A DNA stretch of 64,000 nt from Dolichospermum sp. FACHB-1091 (GCF_014697585.1 NZ_JACJSB010000005.1:115557-179556); one strand, 5' to 3'; shown: positions 27,516-36,548, counted from the first letter of the stretch. A program made the numbers and translations. Notes: generated from the letters alone by a model not told the origin.

Positions 27516-28310
27516 TTAATCAATGTTAATGTTTGTAGGTGCATTTCCCACCGGTGGTGTAATTCCTGGTAATGGTTTTCTAAATTGTGAGTAAATGCGA
27601 TCGCGCCAGGCGAAAAATGCTTCATAATCGGGATTATCAGCTATACTAGACAACCCTTTCCCTCTCAGAGAGACTGGTAAATCTAAGTAAGCACCTTCAG
27701 GAAACTTTAAAAGCATTGACAAACTAGCTACTGCTAAATCTGCTAAAGTTGGCTCATCACCTGTTAAATAGGGACTATCTGCCAATAATTGGGTAATAAT
27801 TTCCAAATCTTTTTTTAAGCTAATAATAGCCGCATTTACCGCATCCGTTGTCAAACCCACCCCAAAACCTAGTACAGACAGAAAATCACCAGGAACACCT
27901 TCGACAAAATTTCTGAGAATATCTGGGGTTGAAACTGGTAACAAAGCCTTACGGAAATTTTGGTCTTGACTAATAGCTGCAAAAAGTGCCTTTCTGCCCT
28001 TTACACCCATTGACTCATCTGCCCAATCCTCCAATAATAAAGTCAAAGCCCGTTTTTTGGGTTCTGTTGGTATGAGCGGACTATCTGGGTATGTTGAGTC
28101 TAAATACTTAGCGATTTCCGTAGAATCGAAAATATATCTATTGCCATCTTTTAACACTGGTACTTGTTTTTGTCCAGTCAGTCTAAATAATTCCAGTTGT
28201 CCAATTCCCGGTGCAACTTCGATTTTGCGGTACTCTAACCCTTTATAATCAAGGATGAGACGGACTTTTTCGGAGAATTGAGATAGTTCCCACTGATATA
28301 GTTCTAGCAT
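27516..28310 (-). CDS. Glutathione S-transferase family protein
   Basis: 264 residues from the ATG at 28310 (MLELYQWELSQFSEKVRLIL). The frame stays open further upstream, but that extension contains a dispersed repeat (28349-28375) and is not coding. Thioredoxin-fold N-terminal domain to residue 80 (KQVPVLKDGNRYIFDSTEI with the cis-Pro and the E-S/T glutathione contacts) and an all-helical C-terminal domain with PTLADLAVASLSMLLKFP. Reaction and substrate unknown; probably detoxification or redox. The C-terminal 25 residues are unusually proline- and asparagine-rich. Confidence 0.88.
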   Translation of the reverse strand: MLELYQWELSQFSEKVRLILDYKGLEYRKIEVAPGIGQLELFRLTGQKQVPVLKDGNRYIFDSTEIAKYLDSTYPDSPLIPTEPKKRALTLLLEDWADESMGVKGRKALFAAISQDQNFRKALLPVSTPDILRNFVEGVPGDFLSVLGFGVGLTTDAVNAAIISLKKDLEIITQLLADSPYLTGDEPTLADLAVASLSMLLKFPEGAYLDLPVSLRGKGLSSIADNPDYEAFFAWRDRIYSQFRKPLPGITPPVGNAPTNINID

Positions 28311-28348
28311 ACCGTATATTTTACAACTCCTTTGGTTATCAACTTCAT

Positions 28349-28375
28349 ACAGCAGATTGCGAATCAATGAAGTAC
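28349..28375 (+). repeat. 27-bp dispersed unit (ACAGC...ATGARGTAC), copy a
   Basis: ACAGCAGATTGCGAATCAAT, then GAAGTAC. Nearly identical to 28597-28623 (two differences over 43 bases including flanks) and related to 35378-35404, 35504-35526, 55956-55982 and 56034-56060. Lies 39 bases upstream of the GST start. Confidence 0.75.
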
Positions 28376-28596
28376 AATATCTAACTTCAAAGCCAGACAC
28401 CAAGAGAGTTTTACTCCCGACGTTTGGGGTTAACACCGCCTCTTCTGACTCCTCAACTCTACTGTAATTGTATCTTTAATGTTAAGAATTTTTCCTGTTA
28501 ATCCATTTTTTCTGATCTGATTTGCTACTACTTAATACCACTTAAGTTGAAAAATACTCGGATTTTCCAGTTAGTAGCTATCCGTTATTATATCAT

Positions 28597-28623
28597 ACAG
28601 CAGATTGCGAATCAATGAGGTAC
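28597..28623 (+). repeat. 27-bp dispersed unit, copy b
   Basis: ACAGCAGATTGCGAATCAAT, then GAGGTAC. Same orientation as copy a, 248 bases away. Just downstream, 28657-28681 (AAAGCCTTCCTAGAAGGACG, GGGGTTTC) looks like an IS200/IS605-type hairpin end. The rest of the 28311-29067 gap has no credible gene; the last 300 bases must hold the promoter of the polysaccharide operon, which I could not place. Confidence 0.75.
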
Positions 28624-29067
28624 AAAATCTAACTTTAACGACGGACATCGAAGAAAAGCCTTCCTAGAAGGACGGGGGTTTCAAACAAAGTTTTTGATAA
28701 TAGACAATAATTGAATATATTTTATTTGGTAAAATTTGATTTGTGACCTATGCTATATTAAAGACTATTGATTTTGGTGCTATATAGCCATGCTAGTATA
28801 GATTTTTACCTGATTAAATGAAATAAACCTTATTCCGGGACATTCAACCTGTACCATGGCTGTTAGAGAAACAGCTAAATAGAATAAATAGAAGTTGATG
28901 GCTTGGTAAAAGGTGGGGTGTATGTAACACAACACAGCCAAAAACTCCGTTTAACAAAAATTAATCTCCAAAGTCATGAAATTACCGAGCTATGCTGGAA
29001 TCCATAATCCGTCAAACACATAACACATAATTGTATACACATAATATTTTCTGAAATCAATTAGCCC

Positions 29068-31263
29068 ATGTTCAATAACCAAGAAGACCAAGATTTATCT
29101 ATTGACATCCAACAATACTGGCTGATACTCAAAAGACGTTGGCTGGTGACATCAATTGTCATGGCGTCTGTTTTCGGACTCACAGCCCTTGCTACTTTTG
29201 TCATGAAACCAGTTTACGAATCAGAAGGTAAGCTAGTTTTTAGCAAAAAAGATGCAGCTTCAGCGCTTTCTTCACTCACAGATATATCCCAACAGGTAGG
29301 AGAACTAGGCGGACTGACAAACTTAAGTAACCCAGTAGATACTGAGTCCGAGATCATCCGTTCGTACCCCATTGTCATCAAAACTATTACCGAACTGAAG
29401 TTGAAGGATAATTTAGGACAACAACTTTCTGTAGATGACTTCCTCAAAATACTAAAACTGAAAACCATCCGAGGGACGGATGTGCTGGAGCTTTCCTACA
29501 AAAGCACTAATCCACAAGAAGCAGCCAATGTGGTGAATTCCTTGATGAAATATTACCTAGATAGCAATATTAGCACTAACCGCGCCCAAGCGATCGCCGC
29601 ACGGAAATTTTTGTCCGGCGAGTTACCAAGGGCTGAGAAACGAGTTACGTCGGCAGAAATAGCCCTACGTCGCTTTAAAGAAAAAAACCGAGTGGTGGCT
29701 TTGGATGTAGAAGCCAAAGTTAGTTTGGAATCACTAGGGAAGCTAAATGAGGCGATTACTCAAAGCCAAGGAGAATTGGCTGCAGCTTACACTCGCTCCA
29801 TAGCTTTACAAAATGAAATGAAACTGAGTACACGAGAAGCCGTAGACCTCAGCAGCTTAAGTCAGTCCCCCGCTGTACAGGAGGTACTCACAGAATACCA
29901 GAAAACACAACACGACCTAGCGGTAGCACGAACTCTTTATACCAATGATAATCCCAAAGTTGTTAATTTAGTCATGAAAGAGGCGGCGCTGAAAAACCAA
30001 CTAGAAGAGCGAGTTACTCAAACCGTTGGCAATTCTGAGTTCTTACCCAAAGAAAATTTGCAAATAGGAGAACTCAAACAAACATTAACTCAGGATCTAG
30101 TGAAATCGGAGGTAGAAAGGTTAGCATTGACAAACCAAATCGGGGAACTGCGGAAAGTATTTATACTCAACAAAAAACGCTTAGATAGCTTACCTCGACT
30201 AGAACAACAACAGTTACAGCTACAGCGACAATTGACAGTGGCACAAACCACTTATCAAGAACTGCTGAGGCAATTCCAGTTAGTTCAAGTGCTGGAAAAT
30301 CAGAATGTGGGTAATGCGCGGATCATCTCTGATGCTTTAGTTCCTGAAATTCCCGTGTCTCCCAAGATTCTTCTCAACTTATTACTAGGGGGCTTTTTTG
30401 CCATCCTTTTGGGTGGGGGAACGGCGCTAACATTGGAATCTATGAATAAACACCTCAGAAATATTGAAGAAGCTAATCGGTTGTTGGGCTTTCCCTTGCT
30501 GGGGACGATTCCTCAATATGGTGAAAAAACACAGAAAAATGCGCCAGAAGGTCTGGTGGAAGTGCCTTTGCTGGATAATCCCTATTCACCAGTTAGTACA
30601 TCCTTCGAAATGCTCCAGACCAACCTGGGCTTCACTGTTTCTGATCAAGAGTTGCGGGTAATATTGATAACTAGTTCAAAATCTGGGGAGGGCAAATCCT
30701 TTGTGTCAGCAAATCTGGCGGTAGCAGCAGTCCAGGTCGGACGACGAGTGCTATTAATAGATGCCGATATGCGTCGTCCCCGTCAGCACCGCATTTGGGG
30801 CATACCCAACTTGTTAGGACTAAGTAATATTTTAGCTGGTCAAACGCAGTTAGAAAATAATACCATGGAAGTATTCCCTAATCTGGATGTATTGCCAGCG
30901 GGAAAAATCCCACCTAACCCGGTGACACTTTTAGATTCCAAGTGTATGGCTGATTTGATTCAAGCAGCCGCCAGCGATTATGATTTTATAATTATTGACA
31001 CACCACCTTTGACTGCCGTTACTGATCCCTTGGTTGTTGGTAAATATGTAGATGGGTTATTGTTGGTTGTCCGTCCTGGCGAAGTTGAGTATTCAGCATT
31101 GAAGTCGGCGAAATCATTACTCAGTCAGACCAAAGTGCCTGTTTTGGGAATGGTGGTTAATGGTGTTAGTGAGGAAAGTGGTTATGGTGGTTACTACTAT
31201 TCTAGAGGTTATTACGGAGATAAAGTAGAGGTAAATAAGAAGCCTGTGGAAAGTCATCAGTAA
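29068..31263 (+). CDS. Polysaccharide co-polymerase / tyrosine autokinase (Wzz-Wzc, BY-kinase)
   Basis: 731 residues. Controls polymerisation and export of exopolysaccharide or capsule at the inner membrane and autophosphorylates on C-terminal tyrosines. Wzz domain with first membrane segment at about 31-51 (LVTSIVMASVFGLTALAT), long periplasmic coiled coil at 180-410, second membrane segment at about 430-455 (LLNLLLGGFFAILLGGGTAL), then the cytoplasmic kinase: Walker A SSKSGEGKSFVSANLAVA near 535, Walker A' VLLIDADMRRPRQHRIWG, Walker B FIIIDTPPLTAVTDP. The tail GYGGYYYSRGYYGDK is the tyrosine cluster. First gene of the + strand polysaccharide locus. Confidence 0.93.
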   Translation: MFNNQEDQDLSIDIQQYWLILKRRWLVTSIVMASVFGLTALATFVMKPVYESEGKLVFSKKDAASALSSLTDISQQVGELGGLTNLSNPVDTESEIIRSYPIVIKTITELKLKDNLGQQLSVDDFLKILKLKTIRGTDVLELSYKSTNPQEAANVVNSLMKYYLDSNISTNRAQAIAARKFLSGELPRAEKRVTSAEIALRRFKEKNRVVALDVEAKVSLESLGKLNEAITQSQGELAAAYTRSIALQNEMKLSTREAVDLSSLSQSPAVQEVLTEYQKTQHDLAVARTLYTNDNPKVVNLVMKEAALKNQLEERVTQTVGNSEFLPKENLQIGELKQTLTQDLVKSEVERLALTNQIGELRKVFILNKKRLDSLPRLEQQQLQLQRQLTVAQTTYQELLRQFQLVQVLENQNVGNARIISDALVPEIPVSPKILLNLLLGGFFAILLGGGTALTLESMNKHLRNIEEANRLLGFPLLGTIPQYGEKTQKNAPEGLVEVPLLDNPYSPVSTSFEMLQTNLGFTVSDQELRVILITSSKSGEGKSFVSANLAVAAVQVGRRVLLIDADMRRPRQHRIWGIPNLLGLSNILAGQTQLENNTMEVFPNLDVLPAGKIPPNPVTLLDSKCMADLIQAAASDYDFIIIDTPPLTAVTDPLVVGKYVDGLLLVVRPGEVEYSALKSAKSLLSQTKVPVLGMVVNGVSEESGYGGYYYSRGYYGDKVEVNKKPVESHQ

Positions 31264-31502
31264 TAATAGACAATAATAGGCATCTGGAGGTAAAGATTGT
31301 AGATCCGAGAATCCCCACTCATGTTACGTCTCTACAAAGGTTCTAGGATACACGTGCTTAATTTCTAAAGATGTCTATTTTCCTCTATTGATTTGATTCC
31401 CCGCTCATGAAAGACTTGAAGAGTTGCATTAAGTATCCATGTATACAAAAGTAATCTTGTTAAATGTCGTAAACTTGTCAGTTTATTTTGAGGTCATAAA
31501 TA

Positions 31503-32414
31503 ATGAGTTTAACTGCTAGTATCATAATTAGAACTTATAATGAGCAGCGATATCTTGAAAATCTCCTGACAGCAATTCAAAAACAAGTAGTGGATGATTT
31601 AGTTTATGAAGTAATAATTGTTGATTCTGGCTCCAGTGATAAAACATTAGAAATCGCAAATAAATTTGATTCCAAAATTCTACACATCACAAAATCCGAA
31701 TTTTCATTTGGGCGTTCCTTGAATATTGGTTGTGCGGCGGCGACTGGAGATTACTTAGTATTTATTAGTGGACATTGTGTACCAGTTAACGAGTATTGGC
31801 TAATGAGTTTAATCAACCCGTTGATAGTTAAAAATATTGACATTACCTATGGTCGTCAATTAGGTGGAGAAACCACAAAATTTAGTGAAAATCAGCTTTT
31901 TGATAAATTCTTTCCGAAAGATAGTCAAATTCCTCAGAAAAGTTTTTTCTGTAATAACGCTAACTCCGCTATTTTAAAAAGTGTGTGGAAAAAATATAAA
32001 TTCGATGAATCTATAACCGGATTAGAAGATATGTATTTAGGTAAGCAAGTTGTTGCTGCTGGTGGCTTGATTGGCTATGTTGCTGAGGCACCTGTTTATC
32101 ATTATCATGATGAACCTTGGAGTGTGGTAAAAAGGCGTTACGAGCGAGAAGCGATCGCACTGCAAGAAATTCTGCCAGAAGTACAAATTAACTTGGGAGA
32201 TTTTCTTAGATATTTTATTAGTGCGGTGTTACTAGATGCTGGTAGTGCGCTGCAACAGAAAAAGTTATCCAGTAAACTTGGTGAAATATTTATGTTTCGG
32301 TTAATGCAGTTTTGGGGGTCATATCGCGGTAACCATGAACATAGAAAAATTTCTGCACAAATGAAAGAAATGTATTTCTATCCTCGAAATATTTCTAAGG
32401 AAAATTATTCTTAA
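31503..32414 (+). CDS. Glycosyltransferase family 2 (GT-A)
   Basis: 303 residues. Transfers a sugar from a nucleotide donor to a growing glycan. Residues 1-110 have the GT-A fold with SIIIRTYNEQRYLENLL, VIIVDSGSSDKTLEIAN, and the position of the DXD loop taken by SGHCVPVNEYWL; the acceptor end has NNANSAILKSVW and FDESITGLEDMYLGK, the ED motif for the catalytic base. Membrane-associated C-terminus possible (FLRYFISAVLLDAGSAL). Precedes the CMP-sugar synthase gene by 44 bases. A non-DXD sequence at the metal site is unusual but common in this subfamily. Confidence 0.9.
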   Translation: MSLTASIIIRTYNEQRYLENLLTAIQKQVVDDLVYEVIIVDSGSSDKTLEIANKFDSKILHITKSEFSFGRSLNIGCAAATGDYLVFISGHCVPVNEYWLMSLINPLIVKNIDITYGRQLGGETTKFSENQLFDKFFPKDSQIPQKSFFCNNANSAILKSVWKKYKFDESITGLEDMYLGKQVVAAGGLIGYVAEAPVYHYHDEPWSVVKRRYEREAIALQEILPEVQINLGDFLRYFISAVLLDAGSALQQKKLSSKLGEIFMFRLMQFWGSYRGNHEHRKISAQMKEMYFYPRNISKENYS

Positions 32415-32458
32415 ATTGATTCTTAAATCATTATTCAGACACAACAAAAGCAGCCATC

Positions 32459-33163
32459 ATGTCAAAAACATTAAAAATAGTTGCTCTTTTACCAATGAAA
32501 GCCAACAGTGAAAGAGTTAAAGGCAAAAATTTTAAATTTCTGCATAAAAAACCGCTTTTTCAATGGATATTGGATAGCCTGACTTCAATTCCCGAAATCT
32601 CAAAAGTTGTCATTAATACTGATGCTCGTGCCATTTTAGCATCACATCAATTAGTTGATTCAGAAAAAGTACAAATAAGAGACAGAAAACCAGAGATTTG
32701 CGGTGATTTTGTCAGTATGAATCTAGTCATAGGAGATGATATCGCTAATGTCCCAGCGGATGTTTATCTCATGACTCATACAACCAATCCTCTCTTGAGT
32801 TCCGCAACTATTCAAAAGGCGCTACAGCGGTTTTTAGATGCCAGGGAAAATGGTAGTGCAGACTCCTTATTTACAGTCAATCGCTTTCAAACACGGTTTT
32901 ATCGAGAAGATGGTACAGCAATCAATCATGACCCTAATAACTTGATTAGAACTCAAGATTTAGAACCTTGGTATGAAGAAAACTCTAACCTCTACATCTT
33001 TACGGCTGAGAGTTTTGCTGCTACAGGTGCTAGAATTGGCAGAAAGCCGATTTTGTTTGAAACGCCTCGTTTAGAATCTATAGACATAGATGATCAAACC
33101 GACTGGTATTTGGCAGAATCAGTTGCCCAGTTTATGGAATTTCAAACAATAGAAACAGCTTAA
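32459..33163 (+). CDS. Acylneuraminate / 3-deoxy-sugar cytidylyltransferase family protein
   Basis: 234 residues. Activates an acidic sugar (sialic, legionaminic, pseudaminic acid or KDO type) with CTP to its CMP form. The N-terminus ALLPMKANSERVKGKNFKFL carries the nucleotide-binding loop (family pattern xPAR..SxR.xGKN, here with K and N), then VINTDARAILA, YLMTHTTNPLLSSATI and IDIDDQTDWYLAES near the end, where the two D residues bind metal. The true substrate is not given by sequence. No NeuB/NeuC-type sugar synthase gene lies in the window. Followed after 4 bases by the dehydrogenase, so the two are one operon. Confidence 0.85.
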   Translation: MSKTLKIVALLPMKANSERVKGKNFKFLHKKPLFQWILDSLTSIPEISKVVINTDARAILASHQLVDSEKVQIRDRKPEICGDFVSMNLVIGDDIANVPADVYLMTHTTNPLLSSATIQKALQRFLDARENGSADSLFTVNRFQTRFYREDGTAINHDPNNLIRTQDLEPWYEENSNLYIFTAESFAATGARIGRKPILFETPRLESIDIDDQTDWYLAESVAQFMEFQTIETA

Positions 33164-33167
33164 AATT

Positions 33168-34097
33168 ATGAAAGTGCTAGTTACTTGCCCACCAATGATT
33201 GGTTTGATTGACACATTCAAACCCGTGTTTAGTGCCAAGGGAATTGAAGTTGATTGCCCTCATGTTGTCCAAACTCTATCAGTAGAAGAACTGAAATCTT
33301 TAGTTCCCCAGTATGATGGCTGGATAATTGGTGATGATCCAGCAACCAAAGAAGTATTTATGGCTGGTAAGTTGGGTAAACTGAAAGCGGCAGTGAAATG
33401 GGGCGTTGGTGTAGATAATGTGGATTTTGTAGCTGCTAAGGAATTGGAGATTCCCATTGCCAATACTCCCCGAATGTTCGGCACTGAAGTAGCAGATATT
33501 GCAGTGGGTTACGTTATTGGGTTAGCAAGACAAACGTTCTTCATTGACAGGGGTGTGAGACTGGGAAAATGGTTGAAGCCTTCTGGTATATCTCTGTCCG
33601 AAAAAACAGTAGCTTTACTAGGGTTTGGTGACATTGGCAGAAATACAGCCAAACGGTTATTAGCTGCTGATATGCGAGTTATTGCTTATGATCCTTATTT
33701 TCAACCAGCAGCGGGATTAGAAACTGTTGAATCGGCCCAGTGGCCTAACCGCTTAGATGAGGCTGATTTTATTGTCTTGACTTGCGCCCTAACTCCAGAT
33801 AATTGGCATATATTAAATAAGGAAACTTTAGCTTTAGCAAAAAGAGGGCTGCGGATTGTTAATGTAGCACGCGGACCATTAATTGATGAAGTAGCTTTAG
33901 CTGAGGCTTTGGCATCGGGACAGGTATATTCAGTAGCATTGGATGTTTTTGAAGTCGAACCATTGCCGGAAGAATCACCGCTACGACAATTTGAACAGTG
34001 TATTTTTGGCTCTCACAATGCCTCAAATACTGTGGATGCAGTGCATCGTGCTAGTGAGAGAGCAATTCAATTATTATTCAATTTTTTGGGAGCATAA
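33168..34097 (+). CDS. D-2-hydroxyacid dehydrogenase, phosphoglycerate-dehydrogenase-like
   Basis: 309 residues. NAD-dependent oxidation of a 2-hydroxyacid. Motifs: WGVGVDNVDFVAAKE (substrate loop), Rossmann fold VALLGFGDIGRNTAKRLLAA near residue 145, catalytic Arg in NVARGPLIDEVALAEAL, catalytic Glu in FEVEPLPEESPL, and catalytic His in FGSHNASNTVDA. No C-terminal ACT domain, unlike serine-pathway SerA. Placed 4 bases after the cytidylyltransferase gene, so it may make or modify the sugar acid rather than serve serine synthesis; this is inferred. Confidence 0.9.
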   Translation: MKVLVTCPPMIGLIDTFKPVFSAKGIEVDCPHVVQTLSVEELKSLVPQYDGWIIGDDPATKEVFMAGKLGKLKAAVKWGVGVDNVDFVAAKELEIPIANTPRMFGTEVADIAVGYVIGLARQTFFIDRGVRLGKWLKPSGISLSEKTVALLGFGDIGRNTAKRLLAADMRVIAYDPYFQPAAGLETVESAQWPNRLDEADFIVLTCALTPDNWHILNKETLALAKRGLRIVNVARGPLIDEVALAEALASGQVYSVALDVFEVEPLPEESPLRQFEQCIFGSHNASNTVDAVHRASERAIQLLFNFLGA

Positions 34098-34099
34098 GA

Positions 34100-34323
34100 G
34101 AAGAGGTTGTTTAAAAAGTATTATATGAAACCGATGATGTCCAGAAACCTAACCCTCCTTCCCCCCTTCCCTTCCCTACCGAGGGAATGGGGGTTTCAAA
34201 GCCTCTCCCCGCACCTCTCCCTAACCCTCTCCTCTTAGGAGAGGGAAAAGGAATAACATTTAATACTTGAGAGGTTTACCAGAGGGGTTGATTTATACAT
34301 TAAAAACTTTTCAAACATCCTCT
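34100..34323. repeat. Inverted-repeat element with 19-bp ends around GC-rich boilerplate repeats
   Basis: Left end AGAGGTTGTTTAAAAAGTA, right end complement AGAGGATGTTTGAAAAGTT (16 of 19 match). The inside carries CCTAACCCTCCTTCCCCCC, GGGGGTTTCAAAGCCTCTCC and CCTAACCCTCTCCT ... AGGAGAGGG, strings that also occur inverted at 60943-61065. A single right-type end is seen at 8728-8747. I read it as a small non-autonomous transposable element. It fills the gap between the dehydrogenase and FkbM genes. Confidence 0.5.
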
Positions 34324-34398
34324 AAGTTAAGTTTCTTTAAGAAACAAAGAAACTGCCTTAATTAGATTAGAATAGTTCTCGTTTACTTTATTGAAGTT

Positions 34399-35211
34399 AT
34401 GGCTAATCCAAAAATCAACATTATTGATATCGGTTCTGTTGGTGGGTTTGATATTCCTTGGAAAAATCATACCGACTCTATTGATTGGAGCCTGAGTTTT
34501 GAACCGAATGAGACTTCAATTATTAATGGAAAAAATCTAAAATATGACTGTGCTGTTTGGAATTTTGATGGAGAGGCTCCCTTTTACGTATCGGGACGTG
34601 ATGGGGTTGGATCTTCCCTGCTGAAGCAAAATTATAATTGGGTCAAAGAAAATTTTGAAATAATTAGTTCAGAGGGAAATCCAACATTAAATAATACGTG
34701 GTTAGAGAGATCACAAATTACTAAAGAGTTTTTATGTCCTGTAAAGAAACTAGATACTATTCTAGGTGAACTTAATAAATTTCTGGGAAAGAATATCCCT
34801 TTCCATTTTTTGAAAAGTGATACTCAAAGCGGAGAGTTTTTTGTATTAGAAGGAGCGAAAAAGTATCTTGAAAATGATTGTATTGGTCTAGAGCTAGAGT
34901 TATTCCGTTATCCTCTTTATCAAAATCTAGTTACTGAAGAAGAAGTTAAAAGTTATTTAGCTGAGTTAGGTTTTTATGTTGCTGGATGGACTGGATATCA
35001 AAACTCTTTTGCCTCTCAAGCAGATTACCTTTTTTTACGCGAGACTCCTAGATCTCAAGAAGAGTTAAAACTGATAGATTTGATTAAGTCAATTTATAAA
35101 CCTAAAGGTTCTGATAATCTAATCAAGCAAAAATCTTGGATTTCATATATCTCAAATATGCCAAAGGCTCTTAGCAAACTAAAATATCTAATAGAATCTT
35201 CCTTTAATTAA
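34399..35211 (+). CDS. FkbM-family methyltransferase
   Basis: 270 residues. SAM-dependent O-methyltransferase that often decorates polysaccharides. SAM-binding motif INIIDIGSVGGFDIPW, acidic loop LSFEPNETS, then the FkbM core FHFLKSDTQSGEFFVLEGAK, where the family has LKIDVEGxE; here the E-G pair is S-G, a divergence at a key position. Then CIGLELELFRYPLYQN and LAELGFYVAGWTGYQ. C-terminal 40 residues basic. Part of the polysaccharide locus but separated from the dehydrogenase gene by the 34100-34323 element. Confidence 0.8.
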   Translation: MANPKINIIDIGSVGGFDIPWKNHTDSIDWSLSFEPNETSIINGKNLKYDCAVWNFDGEAPFYVSGRDGVGSSLLKQNYNWVKENFEIISSEGNPTLNNTWLERSQITKEFLCPVKKLDTILGELNKFLGKNIPFHFLKSDTQSGEFFVLEGAKKYLENDCIGLELELFRYPLYQNLVTEEEVKSYLAELGFYVAGWTGYQNSFASQADYLFLRETPRSQEELKLIDLIKSIYKPKGSDNLIKQKSWISYISNMPKALSKLKYLIESSFN

Positions 35212-35222
35212 CAATTTTGCGT

Positions 35223-35268
35223 AATTCCCCACCCTCAATGTACTTTTATGATGGGGATGTAAGCAAGT
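35223..35268 (-). repeat. IS200/IS605-type hairpin end, inverted copy
   Basis: On the - strand GCTTACATCCCCATCATAAA, then AGTACATTGAGGGTGGGGAA. Shares CTTACATCCCCA and the closing GG/GGGG arm with 19500-19550. It lies 12 bases after the FkbM stop and 250 bases before a tnpB N-terminal fragment. Confidence 0.5.
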
Positions 35269-35377
35269 CAAAACCGAAACCTTCTTAAAATGTTTTTTGC
35301 TGCAAGTAAAAGAATTTTGAGGACAGTTGAATTTTTGACAAAATGTTAGATTGTCGGCATTTCATGAGATCTTATAT

Positions 35378-35526
35378 ACAGCACTTCCCGATGTTATGAG
35401 GTACAAGAACCCCACCCCCAACCCCCTCCAATATCAAAAGTTTATCCTTTTCTTCCCCCCGCAGCGGGGGGATTGAGGGGGGTGCGAGGAGGGGGCTTAG
35501 GATGTACCTCGAGCGAAAACCCCTGT
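35378..35526. mobile_element. MITE-like element with 27-bp terminal inverted repeats
   Basis: Left unit ACAGCACTTCCCGATGTTAT then GAGGTAC (35378-35404); right unit complement ACAGGGGTTTTCGCTCGAGG then TAC (35504-35526). Between them lies GC-rich palindromic filler including CCCCCCGCAGCGGGGGG near 35455-35472. Same terminal units as 28349, 28597, 55956 and 56034. No coding capacity, so non-autonomous. Confidence 0.6.
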
Positions 35527-35663
35527 ATTCTTTTAGTGTTTATAATGGTGATTCACCAGCGGAAACACGGCTAAATGCTTCCTTCAGACTATATCCCAAT
35601 AGGCAAGTTAATGAAATGTTGCACTACCACCGCAAACTTCATAAAGATTTGTACAATGCCTAA
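35523..35663 (+). pseudogene. tnpB N-terminal fragment (IS200/IS605 family)
   Basis: Open frame reading YSFSVYNGDSPAETRLNASF, then RLYPNRQVNEMLHYHRKLHK and DLYNA, stop. The F-R-L-Y-P-N ... helix ... L-Y-N-A pattern is the start of TnpB proteins. Everything after is missing, and the 5' side is cut by the MITE-like element. The remainder of 35664-35810 has no gene. Confidence 0.7.
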
Positions 35664-35810
35664 GATGGGGTAGTTCATATCTTTAAAACATAATACCGAG
35701 AACTCTTACTTAAAGATGTGTCAGACCCAGGTTTTACCTTTTGAACTAATGTCGCAATGGAGATTGTATATGTTGGAAAACAAACTATTTGACCTTTTGG
35801 GTGTAAACTG

Positions 35811-36548
35811 ATGCCAAAAAGTGTCCTTATTACAGGAGCCAATGGTGGGATTGGTAAGGCTTTATGTAGAATGTTTGTAGATGCCGGCTATTTCGTGATA
35901 GCCTCAGATCAAGTTGCGGGGGATTGTGCTTGTGGTGTTTTCATCCAAGCTAATATTGAAACACTGTGTATTGATCCAGAGTATGGCGCCAATATTTTTG
36001 CTCAGGTGCGTAGATATGTGGATGAGCAAGGTCTATTTGCTTTAGTCAATAATGCTGCTGTTCAAATATTGGGTAAGACAGAAGAAATCCAAGTAGAACA
36101 ATGGCGACGGACTTTAGATACAAATTTGATTGCGCCTTTTTTGTTAATTCAGGGTTTGTTACCAGAATTGAAAAAAGCCAAGGGTTCGGTAGTTAATATT
36201 TCTAGCGTTCATGCTATAAATACAAAGCCAGGATTTGTTTGTTATGCCACGAGCAAAAGTGCTTTAGTGGGGATGACAAAGGCTATGGCAGTAGATTTGG
36301 GGGCTGACCTGCGGATTAATGCAATCTGCCCTGGCGCGACTGCTACACCGATGTTATTGGCTGGATTTGAAGGGAAGGAGGAAGAGTTTCAGCAATTATC
36401 AAATATGCACCCCTTGGGAAGGATTGCCCAACCAGAGGAAATTGCTAGTGTAGCCTTATTTTTGGTGTCACAAGAAGCAAGTTTTATTACTGGTGCGTCT
36501 TTGAGTGTGGATGGGGGAATTGGAGTTCGACTTCATGATCCTCTCTAA
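35811..36548 (+). CDS. SDR-family NAD(P)-dependent oxidoreductase
   Basis: 245 residues. Classical short-chain dehydrogenase: cofactor loop ITGANGGIGKALCRMF, ALVNNAAVQ, catalytic Ser in VNISSVHAI, Tyr/Lys in CYATSKSALVG, and the C-terminal [19 protein letters not shown]. Probably a sugar or acyl-acid reductase for polysaccharide precursors. Its 3' part (36338-36523) is repeated almost perfectly at 37593-37778. The start ATG at 35811 is preceded by a weak ribosome-binding site (TTTGGGTG). Confidence 0.92.
   Translation: MPKSVLITGANGGIGKALCRMFVDAGYFVIASDQVAGDCACGVFIQANIETLCIDPEYGANIFAQVRRYVDEQGLFALVNNAAVQILGKTEEIQVEQWRRTLDTNLIAPFLLIQGLLPELKKAKGSVVNISSVHAINTKPGFVCYATSKSALVGMTKAMAVDLGADLRINAICPGATATPMLLAGFEGKEEEFQQLSNMHPLGRIAQPEEIASVALFLVSQEASFITGASLSVDGGIGVRLHDPL
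36338..36523 (+). repeat. 186-bp direct repeat, copy 1 (3' end of SDR gene)
   Basis: Offset of exactly 1255 bases to copy 2 (37593-37778). By eye one mismatch (36515 G, 37770 A). Similarity stops abruptly on both sides at DNA level, although the next seven codons still match at protein level (VRLHDPL against IRLHDPV). Confidence 0.95.

Noticed and set aside
28311..28436. 42-residue N-terminal extension of the GST-like protein
   Set aside because: It contains a dispersed 27-bp repeat, and the GST fold starts properly at the ATG at 28310.
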